From Stentor coeruleus (Eukaryota > Ciliophora > Heterotrichea > Heterotrichida > Stentoridae), in the NCBI GenBank assembly GCA_001970955.1, contig MPUH01000039.1:79463-143462 (forward strand): a stretch of 64,000 nt of DNA, read 5' to 3'. Positions 50,667 through 60,283 of the stretch are shown in pieces. The translations under genes and the position numbers were made by a program. Numbering within the stretch: position 1 is the stretch's first letter; each line of letters opens with the position of its first letter. The notes under the pieces were generated by a model. The model saw only the letters and a list, made by a program, of their open reading frames with translations, was not told the origin of the DNA and ran no database searches.

Positions 50667-51383
50667 ATGCACAGAATGATAAATAAAATTTATCATAAGT
50701 TTTCATACTCTGAAAACATTATTAAACTTAAAAATACACAATTTAAATACTATAAGATTAATGCAAACAGATATAACATGAAACCTGTTGTTCCCATGCT
50801 AAAAATTCCTCAATTAATCTGTGCTGAGGAACTTTCTCCAAGATCTGAAGAACTGCGTGAAGGTGTTGAAAGTAAGCATTCTCCCTTTACTTTTCAAACA
50901 AATAACACATCAACTCGCTTAACTGGGATATCAAGAATCAGCCCTTCAACAAGTTATTCAACTGAAAGAAATAATTCTTATTTAAGACTTGTTGAGACCC
51001 AACAAAAGGAAATCCAAATGCTACGTAAAAGCAATTACGATTTACAGAGAAGAATTGAATATTCAGAAAAAGAAGTCAAGGGACTTAGAAGATTAAGAAT
51101 TCTGTTAAGAGAAAAAGATAGAGCAATAAAATCATTAGAAAGCAATTTAGAGACAATTTCTAAAGATATAAAAACTTTACATGATTGTAAAACAGAGATA
51201 AAAAACGATGATAAGCCGAAGATTGTGAAAAGTTATGAATACTATAAATCAAATCCACCTAAGAGAGTGTGGAATCACCCCGCGCCAGAGTTTGCAGAAA
51301 AAATAAATCACCTTCATGAAAAACTTAAAATTTTAATGAAAGATAGCGATTCCCACAATGAAACAGCAGGGCCTACTTTCTAA
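50667..51383 (+). CDS. Unknown coiled-coil protein
   Basis: 238 residues from the first ATG, or 201 from the Met at 50778 (MKPVVPMLKIPQL), which I prefer because the first 37 residues are Lys/Tyr/Asn-rich like the non-coding DNA. After a Ser/Thr-rich region (~50-95), residues ~105-175 form a coiled coil: LVETQQKEIQMLRKSNYDLQ, RRIEYSEKEVKGLRRLRI, LREKDRAIKSLESNLETIS. A conserved-looking basic/aromatic patch (YYKSNPPKRVWNHPAPEF) and a last helix follow. No known domain. Probably a cytoskeletal or basal-body component, by analogy only. Confidence 0.6.
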   Translation: MHRMINKIYHKFSYSENIIKLKNTQFKYYKINANRYNMKPVVPMLKIPQLICAEELSPRSEELREGVESKHSPFTFQTNNTSTRLTGISRISPSTSYSTERNNSYLRLVETQQKEIQMLRKSNYDLQRRIEYSEKEVKGLRRLRILLREKDRAIKSLESNLETISKDIKTLHDCKTEIKNDDKPKIVKSYEYYKSNPPKRVWNHPAPEFAEKINHLHEKLKILMKDSDSHNETAGPTF

Positions 51384-51409
51384 TAACTTTTAACTTTAAC
51401 AAAAACAAA

Positions 51410-51520
51410 ATAATTGTTAATGTGAGAAATTGAAAATCTGCTTAAATCCATTATATGATATAACCAACAATAAAAAATAATTGTCAATGTGAGAAATTGA
51501 AAATCTCCTTAAATCCATTA
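51410..51520. repeat. Imperfect 44-bp direct repeat
   Basis: 51410-51453 and 51477-51520 share 42 of 44 bases and are separated by 23 bp. No N is present, and the copies differ, so this may be a real local duplication in the CDC14 upstream region. Confidence 0.8.
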
Positions 51521-51654
51521 GCATTTAAATCATTTTAATAAATCTTAAAGTTTTTTAGTGTAATAATTATCAACAGTACTTTTAGGAATCTGCCGCTATA
51601 TAAAAACTAATTCTATATGAAATATTCACATAACATAATTAAATTCCAAACACT

Positions 51655-53007
51655 ATGACCGCAAATCCTCCTGTAGAGATTATCTCAAATAGACTTTATT
51701 GGATAAGTGATAAAACCCCTCCTCGAAATCAAGCTAACTCATATTATTTCTGTATAGACAACGAACTTGTATATCAACCCTTCTGTTCAGACTTTGGGCC
51801 GTTGAATATAGGCATGACATACAAATTTTGCATAGAATTGGAAAAGCTAATCAAAAACCAAGCCTACGCTTCATATAAAATCTATCATTATACAACTCTT
51901 AACCCACAGAAAAGATCTAATGCAGCATATCTGATGGGAGCATTTCAAATCTTGGTCTTAAATCGTTCAGCTCAAGAATCATGGAATCCATTCATATCTT
52001 TACCAGGATTCTTAGACTTCCGTGATGCTGGATATGGTGGATGTACATATCGATGTACAATTCTTCATTGTTTAAAAGGACTTGAAAAAGCTATCCAACT
52101 AGGTTGGTTTGATTACAAAAAATTCAATGTACACGAATACGAATTTCATGAAAAAGTAGAAAACGGTGATTGGAATTGGATAATTCCAAATAAGATGCTT
52201 GCATTTGCATCACCATCTCCTGCTAGTTCAGATAATGATGGTTTTAAAGTATGGACACCAGAAGATTACGCACCATTATTCAAATCATTAGGTTTATCTG
52301 CAGTTGTGAGACTTAATAACAAAACTTATGAAGCTGAAAGATTTATACAGAAGGGAGTTAAACATTATGATTTGTATTTTTTAGATGGTAGTGTTCCATC
52401 AGATAATATAATCAAAGAGTTTTTAAGAATTGCTGAAACTGAGCCAGGTGGTCTTGCAGTTCATTGTAAAGCAGGATTAGGAAGAACAGGAACTTTAATT
52501 GGAATATATTCTATGAAGCATTTTGATTTCCCTGCTGCTGACTTTATTGGTTGGATAAGATTATGTAGACCAGGAAGTGTACTTGGTCCTCAACAGCAAT
52601 TTTTGATAGAAATTGAACCTGAGGTAAGAAAATGGGGACAGGAGTATCGGGCTCTTAGAAATGATTTGAAAATTATCAACGAAAAAAAGGAAGAAAGCAA
52701 GACTGTAGGAACGAGGAAAATTGATAGTAAATTAGAAATGTCTCCAGCAGAACATTTTGTATCGATACATGGCGATTATGGTCAAGCAGAAAGATTAGTT
52801 AGTGCTAAGAAATCTAATCAAAGCTCACCAAATAGCCCTGCGTTACCTGTTAAAACTCCTGTTTCGGGTAGAACGCAATCACATACTCCAAACAGCCCAG
52901 TGAAAAACAAACCTCAAAGCAATAATATATTCGTCAAAAGCGCTGTGAGGAACATAACACCAGGTTCTATGCGACCATATACTAGAAAATCTCCTTCGTT
53001 AAAGTAG
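51655..53007 (+). CDS. CDC14: CDC14 dual-specificity phosphatase
   Basis: 450 residues. The N-terminal DSPn domain (1-150) is complete: NRLYWISDKTPPRNQANSYY, YQPFCSDFGPLNIG and the AYLMGAFQILVLNRSAQESW stretch. The catalytic domain holds the general-acid loop YDLYFLDGSVPSDN and the P-loop VHCKAGLGRTGTLIG (Cys near residue 271), followed by IGWIRLCRPGSVLGPQQQFL, all typical of CDC14. The C-terminal ~110 residues are Ser/Pro-rich and disordered, with several SP/TP sites where CDKs often act. CDC14 reverses CDK phosphorylation at mitotic exit and acts at cilia and basal bodies in some organisms. Active-site residues are intact. Confidence 0.97.
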   Translation: MTANPPVEIISNRLYWISDKTPPRNQANSYYFCIDNELVYQPFCSDFGPLNIGMTYKFCIELEKLIKNQAYASYKIYHYTTLNPQKRSNAAYLMGAFQILVLNRSAQESWNPFISLPGFLDFRDAGYGGCTYRCTILHCLKGLEKAIQLGWFDYKKFNVHEYEFHEKVENGDWNWIIPNKMLAFASPSPASSDNDGFKVWTPEDYAPLFKSLGLSAVVRLNNKTYEAERFIQKGVKHYDLYFLDGSVPSDNIIKEFLRIAETEPGGLAVHCKAGLGRTGTLIGIYSMKHFDFPAADFIGWIRLCRPGSVLGPQQQFLIEIEPEVRKWGQEYRALRNDLKIINEKKEESKTVGTRKIDSKLEMSPAEHFVSIHGDYGQAERLVSAKKSNQSSPNSPALPVKTPVSGRTQSHTPNSPVKNKPQSNNIFVKSAVRNITPGSMRPYTRKSPSLK

Positions 53008-53234
53008 ATAAATAAATTTTGAATCTTAGATAAAGTATGTGGATTTAATGATTAGCTTTAATTTTTTCATGAATTTTATTTTATAGTTTGATTTGTTTGG
53101 TTTTGATATTTAAAAGATATGGCTGTGATAGTTTTTTTTATCAGAATATACATTTGTCACTTTTAAGTATATAGTTATGCTAGTATTTTATCAATATCAT
53201 TAAAAACACTACCTCTTGGAAATATAATTAAATA

Positions 53235-54476
53235 ATGATCCTTACCGAAAAAGAAAAAGAGAAGCTTCACAAAGCGATACTTAGCTATTTAAGATCTGCA
53301 GGTTTGACACAGTCTGCAAGTACATTTGAAAAAGAAGCTAACATAACAGGAGAGCTCGGTCCATCTGATATCTTAGAGAAAAAATGGTCATCAGTAGTTC
53401 GGCTACAGCAAAAAGTAATGAGCCTACAAACTGAAGTTGACCAGCTAAAAGAAGAAATGATATTTTATGGTCCAGGCAAAAAACTAACAGATGGAAGTAA
53501 AGCATCAGAAAACTTGCCAAGGGCTCCAGAAAAATTCAATTTGTTAGGTCATCGCGAGCCTGTAACTTCACTTTCATTCCATCCTGTTTATTCTATTTTT
53601 GCTTCAAGTTCTGAAGATGGATCTATACGAGTTTGGGACTATGAGAATGGTAATCTTGAAAAAATACTTAAAGGACATACTGCCACTGTCAATTGTGTTG
53701 CTTTTGAACCTAATACTGGAACTTTATTAGTTTCTTGTGCAGCTGATCTCTCAATTAAAATTTGGAATTTCGAAAGCTTTGAATGCACAAAAACTCTTCA
53801 TGGACATGATCATAATGTCAGCTGCGTTAAATTTTTACCAGCAGGAGATTTTATATTATCAAGTTCAAGAGATCATTCAATAAAACTTTGGGAAGTCAGT
53901 ACTGGTTTTTGTATAAAAACATACTTAGAGCATAATGAATGGGTAAGAAATCTGGCAGTTAATTCAGATGGTTCTCTTTTTGCAAGTTGTTCTAATGATG
54001 AGACAATTATTATCTGGGGATTAGAAGCTACTGCGCCTCAACTTATACTTACAGGACATGAAAATGTTGTTGAGACTATAGCATTTGCTAATAAAGAGGC
54101 AATTGCTGTGTTGTTAACATCTAAAAATCGTTCAGTTGAAGAAGAAAAAAGAGGTAAAAATCCTGAGTTTATAGCCTCAGCAGGTAGAGATAAGATAATC
54201 AGAATATGGGATGTGACAAATAATAACTGCATGATTCATTTGAGAGGTCACGACAATTGGGTGAAAACTGTTTTATTCCATCCCTCAGGAAAATTTTTGA
54301 TAAGTTGTTCTGATGATAAAAGTATAAGAGTTTGGGATTTAACTTCAGGTTCCTGCAATAAAAAACTTTTAGATTCTCATACGCATTTTATCTTGTGTAT
54401 TGCTATGAATCCAAGGTATCCTCTTTTAGCTTCAGGAAGTGTTGACAAATCAATTAAAATTTGGGAATGCAGATAG
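53235..54476 (+). CDS. LIS1: LIS1 (PAFAH1B1/NudF), dynein regulator
   Basis: 413 residues, the family length. LisH dimerisation motif at ~8-40 (KAILSYLRSAGLTQSASTFE), a short coiled coil ~55-80 (VVRLQQKVMSLQTEVDQLKE), then a seven-blade WD40 propeller from ~95 with repeated GH...WD units (for example HREPVTSLSFHPVYSIFASS, SASGRDKIIRIWDVT-like units, SVDKSIKIWECR at the end). An insertion near 280-300 (LLTSKNRSVEEEKRGKNPEF) is where LIS1 proteins carry a loop. LIS1 binds the dynein motor ring and keeps it on microtubules, needed for nuclear movement and, in ciliates, transport along cortical microtubules. Confidence 0.96.
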   Translation: MILTEKEKEKLHKAILSYLRSAGLTQSASTFEKEANITGELGPSDILEKKWSSVVRLQQKVMSLQTEVDQLKEEMIFYGPGKKLTDGSKASENLPRAPEKFNLLGHREPVTSLSFHPVYSIFASSSEDGSIRVWDYENGNLEKILKGHTATVNCVAFEPNTGTLLVSCAADLSIKIWNFESFECTKTLHGHDHNVSCVKFLPAGDFILSSSRDHSIKLWEVSTGFCIKTYLEHNEWVRNLAVNSDGSLFASCSNDETIIIWGLEATAPQLILTGHENVVETIAFANKEAIAVLLTSKNRSVEEEKRGKNPEFIASAGRDKIIRIWDVTNNNCMIHLRGHDNWVKTVLFHPSGKFLISCSDDKSIRVWDLTSGSCNKKLLDSHTHFILCIAMNPRYPLLASGSVDKSIKIWECR

Positions 54477-54622
54477 AACATAATAAATTATTTAGCTGGC
54501 ATGAGGCTCTTTAATACAATTAAATTAAGTTTTGTATCTTTGCAATATATCCTGCAACTTAAATACCTACACAATTACTATCCTACAGTAGTTAAATATA
54601 TTATGATTCTCATAAATAGGTA

Positions 54623-55171
54623 ATGAGAAAAGATTATTTTTCTTACAGTGTAAACTCAACACAAGAAAACTTAACTCCTGAACCTTTAGCAGAAATAAAA
54701 TTACCAAAAATCAGTGCTAGTAAGAATCATAAAGAAACAAAATCATTAATCATGTCACCATATGATACGTTGTGTTTTACAAGTTCAAATATTTGTTCTC
54801 AAGTTCCTCAGTTAGACTATTTGATGTACCGTGATAGACATTATAATAAAAAACATTCGAAAAGCCATAGAATTGAAAGTGAATCTCCTAACATAAATTT
54901 TTTTTATCAACCGCAGATATTACAAATTTCCCCAAGATCTAAGTTAAAGGTTTATTCATATTCTCCTATAACTACAAATATTATTCCTGAGAAAACAGTA
55001 AAAAGAAAACAAGGGGCGAGATATATTGGGAAATATAATAATCAACCAAGAGTGCTTTCTTCAGTATATAAAATAAAATATCCTCCAGAAAAAGATTTGT
55101 CTCCCGCATTTACTTATGGAGAAAAACTTTGGAAACTTAACGAATTGGCAGCTTTAGACAGAAAAGTATGA
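54623..55171 (+). CDS. Unknown basic Ser/Tyr-rich protein
   Basis: 182 residues starting MRKDYFSYSVNS in an A-rich context. Rich in Ser, Tyr, Lys and Pro, with no hydrophobic segment: mostly disordered (LPKISASKNHKETKS, LQISPRSKLKVYSYSP), then a short ordered-looking end (FTYGEKLWKLNELAALDRKV). Stops at TGA; the last codons GTATGA could be read as the start of an intron, but no 15-nt GT..AG segment fits, so I take TGA as the stop. I do not recognise it; short disordered proteins of this kind are often ciliary or basal-body accessory factors, but that is a guess. Confidence 0.5.
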   Translation: MRKDYFSYSVNSTQENLTPEPLAEIKLPKISASKNHKETKSLIMSPYDTLCFTSSNICSQVPQLDYLMYRDRHYNKKHSKSHRIESESPNINFFYQPQILQISPRSKLKVYSYSPITTNIIPEKTVKRKQGARYIGKYNNQPRVLSSVYKIKYPPEKDLSPAFTYGEKLWKLNELAALDRKV

Positions 55172-56255
55172 ATATAATTTATACTGATCAATAATTATTA
55201 GTTTATTAGTATTATTGTTGTAATTATAGACTCACTATTACCAATATTGATAGTCTCGAATCTATGATTTTTTTAAGAGTATAAATGGTGACTATTATGT
55301 CTTTAGATGTATTTGATTTTTTTACTTTGGAAAAGAAAGGAATAAAGCTAACTTTCTAAAAACGCAAGTCCTTTGAGAGTTTTAAAACTGACTTTTTACA
55401 GGTATATAGGATTTCATAAAGAATTTTGCATAAGGATAGCAATTAAGAAACACTGTTTCTTAGATAAATATCCAATAATTAAAAAAATTGCATCTAATGA
55501 TATCAACCTTTGCATACAAATTTTCGCATGGTAAGCTTTTTGCTTATATTCATAGAAAATTTATGATACTTTAACTAACCATGAAAAGATATGTAAAAAT
55601 ATCAATATCCTTTCATAGCAACACTCTCGAACCATATACAAAACAACTTTATTCTTTAATACCTTCTTTTTCTTTGAACTAATTCACTTTTTGAATCTAA
55701 AAAGTATTAAATTTTCAGAGCATGGCTGATAAAATTAATNATGGTAAGCTTTTTGCTTATATTCATAGAAAATTTATGATACTTTAACTAACCATGAAAA
55801 GATACGTGAAAATATCAATATCCTTTCATAGCAACACTATCGAACTATATACAAAACACCTTTATTCTTTAATACCTTCTTTTTCTTTGAACTAATTTAC
55901 TTTTTGAATCTAAAAAGTATTAAATTTTCAGAGCATGGCTGATAAAATTAATTTAATATAAAAAGCCAAATAAAATTCCTTGCAATTCTGTTATATTATA
56001 TACTTTTTCCCCTAAAGATAATAACTAACTAGATATCTTTTTAAAGATACCATAAAGGAAATTCCAATTAAACATTAAATACATATAAATAAATTATTCT
56101 ATAAATATTACGACAATTGCAAGAAGGAGTTTAAAATATCCTTCATATATACAAACTCCAAAATTTTATCTAATCACAGGTTTACCAATCTGCAAGTATT
56201 TAATTTAATAACCTTTTAATTTCAAATCAAACCATTAACTAAAATAATGGTATAA
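55172..56255. other. Intergenic region with a large scaffold-join duplication
   Basis: 1.1 kb between the unknown gene and the KDEL receptor. Most of it is the 212-bp duplication around the N at 55740. No gene or RNA seen. Confidence 0.55.
55528..55952. repeat. 212-bp diverged duplication across an N
   Basis: 55528-55739 recurs at 55741-55952 with about six substitutions (for example atatgtaaa/atacgtgaa, tctcgaacc/tatcgaact). The differences suggest the two sides come from different alleles. Confidence 0.9.
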
Positions 56256-56903
56256 ATGTTTTTCAGAATAGCTGGTGATATGCTTCACGTTGCATCTTTG
56301 CTTATTTTGGCTTTTAGGATCCGAAATAGCAAAAATTGCGTAGGTATTTCCTGCAAGACTCAAGAACTTTACATGATTGTGTTTGCAACTCGATATTTGG
56401 ACTTATTCTTATACTTTGTATCCCTTTACAACACGTTTATGAAAGTAGCTTATCTCATTATCACAGGTTATTTGATTTATCTGATGAGATTCGCTAAGCT
56501 ATATAGGCAAACTTATGATGTAAAAGGTGATAGTTTTCAGTATTGGAAATGGCTTCTGGGTCCTTGCTTTGTTTTAAGCATGATTTTCAATGTAGAGTTT
56601 ACATTTGTCGAGATTATGTGGAGCTTTTCAATCTTTTTAGAAGCTGTTGCCTTTGTTCCTCAACTAGAAATGATGAGAAAAATGGGAAGAGTCGAGAACT
56701 TGACATCGCATTATGTCTTTACTCTTGGAGGATATAGGCTTTTATATATCTTTAGCTGGGTAGCAAAGATTATGGATAATGAGCCTATTTCATGGATTTC
56801 TCTTTCAGGTGGAGTTGTTCAGACTATTTTGTATGCTGACTTCTTTTATTACTACATTCTTGCAAAACTTAAAGGAGATAAATCAGTAGCTCTGCCAATT
56901 TAA
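56256..56903 (+). CDS. ERD2: KDEL receptor (ERD2)
   Basis: 215 residues with seven hydrophobic helices, the family length. Conserved features: MFFRIAGDMLHVASLLILAF at the N-terminus (family MN.FR..GD..HL.S), CVGISCKTQELYMIVFATRY then LDLF, VEIMWSFSIFLEAVAFVPQL with FVPQL diagnostic, and LTSHYVFTLGGYRLLYIFSW. The receptor binds KDEL-type tails of escaped ER proteins in the acidic Golgi and returns them in COPI vesicles. The C-terminus ends with a Lys-rich stretch (LAKLKGDKS), consistent with COPI recruitment. The call is firm. Confidence 0.97.
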   Translation: MFFRIAGDMLHVASLLILAFRIRNSKNCVGISCKTQELYMIVFATRYLDLFLYFVSLYNTFMKVAYLIITGYLIYLMRFAKLYRQTYDVKGDSFQYWKWLLGPCFVLSMIFNVEFTFVEIMWSFSIFLEAVAFVPQLEMMRKMGRVENLTSHYVFTLGGYRLLYIFSWVAKIMDNEPISWISLSGGVVQTILYADFFYYYILAKLKGDKSVALPI

Positions 56904-57633
56904 CATTAAGTTAGGCAATTAGATTTTTTAATGATTGTATTATGTGATATTTTTTTGGGGATATAATAATACTCGAAAATAGCCTAATTAAATTTTAAAT
57001 CTCCAAGTGATGATTATTGATCATTTTTCTAGCTTAGTCAATTATGTATTTTAGCTAAGTTAAGTACAGACCTTCTTATAATTAATCGTAATCTACAGTT
57101 GAAAATTGAAAAATAAGCATCTCTGTCTAATATAATAATTTCTAGATTGTGTGGAAATAATATATATTTTGTGTTACAGATTATATTACTCCTTCAATAA
57201 AAATCGAAATAGAGAGGAGATTAAATTTGCAATCTGATTATTTTTTAAGTTTTAAGAAATCAAGTCTTTTAATTTAAGTATAAGGTCTGATCATCGATAC
57301 TTATGTAAAAATCATATCGTACCCTTACGAATTTATTATCGAAAGATCATTTTTCCACAAAATCACTTCTATTCTTGATGTTTTTTTAACTATTTCTATT
57401 AGACAAATAACCATCCAGAAAAACAATGTGATAAATATTATTTTCTAACGAAATAAGGCTTACTATCAAATTTCTTAATAAACATTCAAAGCACATTTTG
57501 AAAATCTTTTAATACTTTCTTGAATTATAATTTTATATATTATAAAAAGAAGGTACTAATAATATTTCATTCAATTTCTTGTTTGATATATTTGAAAGTG
57601 ACTTCTAAAAAGTTTTTCCTAATAATTAATAAC
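56904..57633. other. Intergenic, no gene seen
   Basis: AT-rich. The stretch 57520-57633 is open in frame with the next gene but starts on a non-ATG codon and has non-coding composition, so I exclude it. Confidence 0.5.
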
Positions 57634-58764
57634 ATGGATGGAATTAGTGAAAAAGTTAAAAAAGACATGATTCGTTTACCTTCAATAATAAACGATAGAT
57701 CTTTTATAACTGATATAAGCAAGGTTAAAGAAGGTTCAGCACAAGAAAGAATTATTGAATACCATAATGCTATCAAACAGCAAATGAACAGTTTAAATGG
57801 AGATTTAGATACAGTTTTACAACGACATGAACAAGATTTTCTTAATGCTTTTAAATATCAGATGTATAACCTTTATACTCAAATAAAAGACTTAAAAAAA
57901 GCTGCTAATAATACAGGTGCCAATTTAAAGCATAACGAAGAACTTCATAAACTACAAAAATCTCTAGAATGGTTTCGTAAAGAAGCAATAAAACTTGGTG
58001 ATACCGTTGAGGAGTATAAAAAAGAAATTGATATTCTTAAAGAAAAAAATAAAGAACTGGAAACAGATTGCAAATTTTATAAGTCAAAATTGAAAATTGC
58101 TAAAAAGAAAATCAAATTAGCTAAAATTGAGCAAGACCCCAAATCTTCTATTGAACAAGTTCTTATTACCACAGTTGAAACTAATAATATTCCTCCATCT
58201 CCTGCAAAGTATAATCCAAGTTCGAAATCAGGAGAATTAATTGCTGAACTACTGAAAAAACATAAAAGGAATGAAATTGGATTATTTAAGGAAATTGAAG
58301 AGATAATGGAAAGACAAGCAAAACATTATGCTGAAACTTCTAAGCATTATCAGAGAATAATAAATAACGAAAGGAAAAAAATTCAAAACTTATCAGTCAT
58401 TCAATCTTCAGCATTTTTAGAAAAGAGTGAGCTAGAAAATTTGTTTTTAGACTGTGTAGAAGAAGTAAAAAAAGAAATTGGGCATAGAAGGGCTAAAAGT
58501 TTAAGGCTTCAAAAATTCCCATTAAAAACTAGGAGTAGTCCTAAAGAAAAAGCAGAAGTTTTCAGTCCATCTGACAAAAGAAAGATCATGGAACTTCTTA
58601 TATCTAATGAACAAGTACTGATAATGTTATATGAAAAACTGTTTCCTTTTAGAGCAAGTCAATATGGAAACCCTCAAAAGTTAGAGCAAGATATTTCTAT
58701 AGATGCATCTGCCCAGGAATTTGAAGAAATAATGAAATTATTTCCACCAAGTATTGCTTCCTAA
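57634..58764 (+). CDS. Unknown coiled-coil protein
   Basis: The ATG at 57634 gives 376 residues starting MDGISEKVKKDMIRLPS. Residues ~45-175 are a long coiled coil (FKYQMYNLYTQIKDLKKAAN, EELHKLQKSLEWFRKEAIK, EEYKKEIDILKEKNKELETD). A break rich in Pro/Ser (NIPPSPAKYNPSSKSG) is followed by a second helical part (~210-270) and a C-terminal third with RRAKSLRLQKFPLK. No motor, WD or EF-hand is present. It could be a centrosomal, ciliary or cortical-fibre protein; the family is not recognised. Faces GPN1 convergently across ~590 bp. Confidence 0.65.
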   Translation: MDGISEKVKKDMIRLPSIINDRSFITDISKVKEGSAQERIIEYHNAIKQQMNSLNGDLDTVLQRHEQDFLNAFKYQMYNLYTQIKDLKKAANNTGANLKHNEELHKLQKSLEWFRKEAIKLGDTVEEYKKEIDILKEKNKELETDCKFYKSKLKIAKKKIKLAKIEQDPKSSIEQVLITTVETNNIPPSPAKYNPSSKSGELIAELLKKHKRNEIGLFKEIEEIMERQAKHYAETSKHYQRIINNERKKIQNLSVIQSSAFLEKSELENLFLDCVEEVKKEIGHRRAKSLRLQKFPLKTRSSPKEKAEVFSPSDKRKIMELLISNEQVLIMLYEKLFPFRASQYGNPQKLEQDISIDASAQEFEEIMKLFPPSIAS

Positions 58765-59355
58765 TAAACATATCTTTTTTACAATTGCTTTAATAAAGTC
58801 TATAAATGTATGCATTTCTAAGGATGATTTATGCATTAGGATAAGCCTAGACAAATGTTATAAGAATATCATGAAAATAAATTTTGCTATTTTTATAGAA
58901 TTTTGTTAATAATCAAGATTTTGGAATTTTTGCGAAGTATAAATAAAGCAGATTAAAAAAATACGATGATACAGTTAAATTTATATGCATTGGAATCTAC
59001 TTCAAGATTCTTTGCGATATAAACTTACTGATTTTTGAATTAATTTTAGTTATTCATATTTGGTATATAGCATTTGGATTACTACAGGAATGAGAAAAAG
59101 AAAAAATATATGCACAATTTTTTACTTCAATAAATAATAAAAACTTAAAGCATCACNGCACAATTTATTAACAAGGGCTGGACAATAGTCAAGCGATAAT
59201 TCCTAACTAATACTAATATGCACAATTTTTTACTTCAATAAATAATAAAAACTTAAAACATCATAATGGCAATGCTACAAACTATTTTTCGAATATTAAT
59301 CAAAAGAAATAAATTAAAAATTAGTATAAAAATAAAAAATCAGCCAAATATCTAA
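58765..59355. other. Convergent intergenic region with a scaffold join
   Basis: Between two 3' ends. Contains the N at 59157 with a 48-bp repeat 108 bp apart and a 60-bp unique segment between. No gene seen. Confidence 0.55.
59108..59263. repeat. 48-bp direct repeat flanking an N-containing spacer
   Basis: 59108-59155 recurs at 59216-59263 with one difference (aaag versus aaaa). The N at 59157 lies between. Likely scaffold join. Confidence 0.85.
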
Positions 59356-60279
59356 TTAAGTACTATTTTCATTATTTTTTTCACTAGTTCTAAGTTCACT
59401 CATAAACTTTCTAATTTCTGAAAGATCTTCATTGTCTTTTTTCATCTTCTGAATTTCTTGTTTAACTCTACTTTCTTCTATAAGTTTTTTTTTCTTTTCT
59501 AACTCTGGCAAGTAAATTGTAAGATATTCTTGTTTGCTTTTTTGCATATTTGGAAGTAAATTTTCAAAGCCAAAACCTGTTAAAGAACTAACTCCAAGGC
59601 ATGGTAAATCTTGATAAAATTCGTCTAAAACTAATGCAAGTGAGCGATTTAAATTTGCTAAATAGCTATGAGAACTTATTCCATCTAAACTTTCCATATA
59701 ACTTTCAAAGTCAATCATCCAATTCATGCAAGTTTCTGCAGGTTGCAAATCTGTTTTATTGAAAACAACTATTATTGGTAATTGGTTTTTGTAATACAAT
59801 GAAGATGCATAAAGCATATTTGACATAAAAGAATTAGGATTCACTGTTCTTACAGAGTCAACAACATATATCATACTTGTTGGAAAGCTGCTTGAAAGAG
59901 CTTCTGTTATTATACTTCCTGAAGCTGACCAAGAAAATGTTTCTATCTGTCCAGGTGTATCAATTATAATAAACTCAATGCCTTGTTTGCTGTTTAATAA
60001 ATCAATTACTTCAAAAAATTTGGTCGCGAATAAATTCAATGCAGTCACTATTGCCCCATTAGGTCCTAAAGAGTACTCTTGCATAAGTTTCTTATAATTA
60101 ATTGTGTCACAAATATCAAGATTCGCAGGAAATCCTAGTTTTCGTATAGCAGGATCTAAATTTATTGAATAAACATTCTTTTGCATTACTTTAAGTACTG
60201 AGTAAAGTTTTCTAACAAAAGTAGTTTTCCCAGACCCTGCCATACCCATAACTATGATACAGTGCGGCTTGGATTCCAT
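59356..60279 (-). CDS. GPN1: GPN-loop GTPase 1 (GPN1/Npa3)
   Basis: 307 residues. P-loop GMAGSGKTTFVRKL; switch-region NLDPAIRKLGFPANLDICDT (family NLDPAV..PFPANIDIRDT); the defining Gly-Pro-Asn in SLGPNGAIVTALNLFATKF; the G3 box DTPGQIETFSWSASG; and the G4 box VVFNKTDL. These match GPN1 rather than GPN2/3. GPN1 forms a dimer with GPN3 and brings RNA polymerase II into the nucleus. The C-terminus is a charged helix, as in the family. The start codon is only four bases from the ATG of the divergent coiled-coil gene, so both 5' ends must overlap or be extremely short. Confidence 0.95.
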   Translation of the reverse strand: MESKPHCIIVMGMAGSGKTTFVRKLYSVLKVMQKNVYSINLDPAIRKLGFPANLDICDTINYKKLMQEYSLGPNGAIVTALNLFATKFFEVIDLLNSKQGIEFIIIDTPGQIETFSWSASGSIITEALSSSFPTSMIYVVDSVRTVNPNSFMSNMLYASSLYYKNQLPIIVVFNKTDLQPAETCMNWMIDFESYMESLDGISSHSYLANLNRSLALVLDEFYQDLPCLGVSSLTGFGFENLLPNMQKSKQEYLTIYLPELEKKKKLIEESRVKQEIQKMKKDNEDLSEIRKFMSELRTSEKNNENST

Positions 60280-60283
60280 TATA

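Noticed and set aside
57520-57633. N-terminal extension of the coiled-coil gene
   Set aside because: Opens on a non-ATG codon and has Lys/Phe/Ile composition of intergenic DNA; MDGISEKV at 57634 is the better start.
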